Source: Pseudomonadota bacterium
GTDB lineage: Bacteria > Desulfobacterota > Binatia > Binatales > Binataceae
Reading direction: 5' to 3'
Length of the DNA: 64,000 nucleotides
Assembly: GCA_021324455.1 (NCBI GenBank)
Contig: JAJPJA010000059.1
Coordinates: 1-64,000, forward strand
This document shows positions 63,381 through 64,000 of the stretch, in pieces; position 1 is the first letter of the stretch; each line of letters begins with the position of its first letter. Below the pieces are notes generated by a model, which worked only from the letters and a program-made list of their open reading frames with translations, was not told the DNA's origin and searched no databases. The translations under genes and the position numbers were made by a program.

Positions 63381-64000
63381 GCCTGCCAATCTTTTCCTCC
63401 CGCACCCCCGCCTTCAAGAACTGGTTGAAGGAGCTGCTGGCGCATCGCAGCGCTCTGGGCGACGGCGTGGAGGGCGCGGTCGCGTCGATCATCGAGGCGG
63501 TGCGCGAACGCGGCGACCAGGGCCTGATCGAGTTGACCGAGCGCTACGACCGGGCGCGGCTGACCAAAGCCACGCTGCGAGTGCGTCCGCGCGAAATCGC
63601 GCAGGCGCTGGCAACCCTTGCCTCCGACGAGCGCCGCGCGCTGGAGACCGCCGCCCGCCGCATCCGCCAGTTCCATCGCTATACGCTGGAGAAGCCGTTC
63701 AGCTTCAGGGATCAGTTCGGGATGCTGCTGGGGCAGTCGGTGCGGCCGCTGACCCGGGTGGGAGTCTACGTGCCCGGAGGCGCCGCGGCGTATCCGTCCA
63801 CCGTGCTGATGAACGCGATTCCCGCGCGCGTGGCCGGGGTCAAGGAGATCGTGATGGTCTGTCCGGCGGGCGGCGACAGTCATCCCAAAGTCGTGCTGGC
63901 GGCGGCGGCGATTGCCGAAATCGACGAGGTGTATCGAATCGGCGGCGCGCAGGCGATTGCCGCGCTGGCCTACGGCACCGAAAGCATCAGGCGGGTGGAT
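63377..64000 (+). CDS. hisD: Histidinol dehydrogenase (3' end cut by the window edge)
   Basis: 208 N-terminal residues are visible, about half of the usual ~430. The last two steps of histidine synthesis are performed by this zinc, NAD-dependent enzyme. Signatures are VRERGDQGLIELTERYDRA, ALETAARRIRQFHRYTLE, RPLTRVGVYVPGGAAAYPSTVLMNAIPARVAGV (shortened: VGVYVPGG, YPSTVLMNAIPA) and IDEVYRIGGAQAIAALAYGTESI (shortened: RIGGAQAIAALAYGT). The ATG overlaps the murA stop (ATGA). The metal-binding His and catalytic Glu-His pair lie beyond the edge. Confidence 0.95.
   Translation, partial: MSLPIFSSRTPAFKNWLKELLAHRSALGDGVEGAVASIIEAVRERGDQGLIELTERYDRARLTKATLRVRPREIAQALATLASDERRALETAARRIRQFHRYTLEKPFSFRDQFGMLLGQSVRPLTRVGVYVPGGAAAYPSTVLMNAIPARVAGVKEIVMVCPAGGDSHPKVVLAAAAIAEIDEVYRIGGAQAIAALAYGTESIRRVD

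Overview
The window is a 64 kb piece of a high-GC bacterial chromosome. Genes are densely packed, with short overlaps between neighbours and clear Shine-Dalgarno sites, several of them in front of GTG or TTG starts. The MltD-like lytic transglycosylase, a LapA-like inner-membrane protein, an NtrB/NtrC sigma-54 system and the housekeeping order rpmE-prfA-prmC-murA-hisD point to a Gram-negative-type organism. Many luciferase-like oxidoreductases, CaiB-type CoA transferases and family-2 amidohydrolases resemble uncultured soil lineages such as Candidatus Binatota or deltaproteobacteria-like groups. That taxonomic guess is inference. I saw no tRNA or rRNA gene, CRISPR array, insertion sequence or phage gene.

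Region 1 (1-9601) is the most unusual. A tightly coupled minus-strand operon encodes, in transcription order, a small Cys-containing ORF, a ComA-like phosphosulfolactate synthase, a ComB-like phosphosulfolactate phosphatase, an ATP-grasp ligase, an enolase-superfamily dehydratase-like protein and a SAM methyltransferase. An unidentified gene runs off the left edge. ComA plus ComB would make sulfolactate from phosphoenolpyruvate and sulfite. No downstream coenzyme M genes are present here, so the ligase, enolase-fold protein and methyltransferase suggest an undescribed sulfonate-containing metabolite. Divergent from it, across a perfect 19-bp palindrome, lie a FemAB-like GNAT protein and a GT4 glycosyltransferase, then a second methyltransferase.

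Region 2 (9951-22000) holds a D-aminoacylase-type amidohydrolase, a YkoP-like protein, a polytopic GT-C-like membrane protein with an exported partner, a CaiB/BaiF CoA transferase, an exported di-haem cytochrome c peroxidase-like protein, and a luciferase-like monooxygenase followed by two alpha/beta hydrolases, the first with a Cys nucleophile.

Region 3 (22160-31929) is regulation and housekeeping: a hybrid histidine kinase, the ntrB-ntrC-thiE operon, a lytic transglycosylase, a tyrosine phosphatase-like protein, TrmJ, a metallophosphoesterase and a HAD hydrolase. Region 4 (32076-37505) contains a 2-oxoacid dehydrogenase E1alpha-E1beta-E2 operon without E3, then moeA, a convergent LapA-like gene and ispF.

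Region 5 (37557-52602) looks like a catabolic island: three family-2 amidohydrolases, a DUF35/thiolase pair of the side-chain retro-aldolase type, a cyclase-family hydrolase, an MFS exporter, an HpcH/HpaI aldolase, a 2-hydroxyacid dehydrogenase with a cytochrome P450, an F420-type luciferase-like oxidoreductase and a HAPMO-like Baeyer-Villiger monooxygenase. These fit oxidation and C-C cleavage of cyclic or aromatic ketones; the substrate is unknown.

Region 6 (52839-64000) has a CHASE2 sensor that has lost its cyclase domain, a CPA2 cation/proton antiporter, a PF10118 hydrolase, an enoyl-CoA hydratase, an exported protein of unknown function, and the rpmE-prfA-prmC-murA-hisD housekeeping block, with hisD cut by the right edge.
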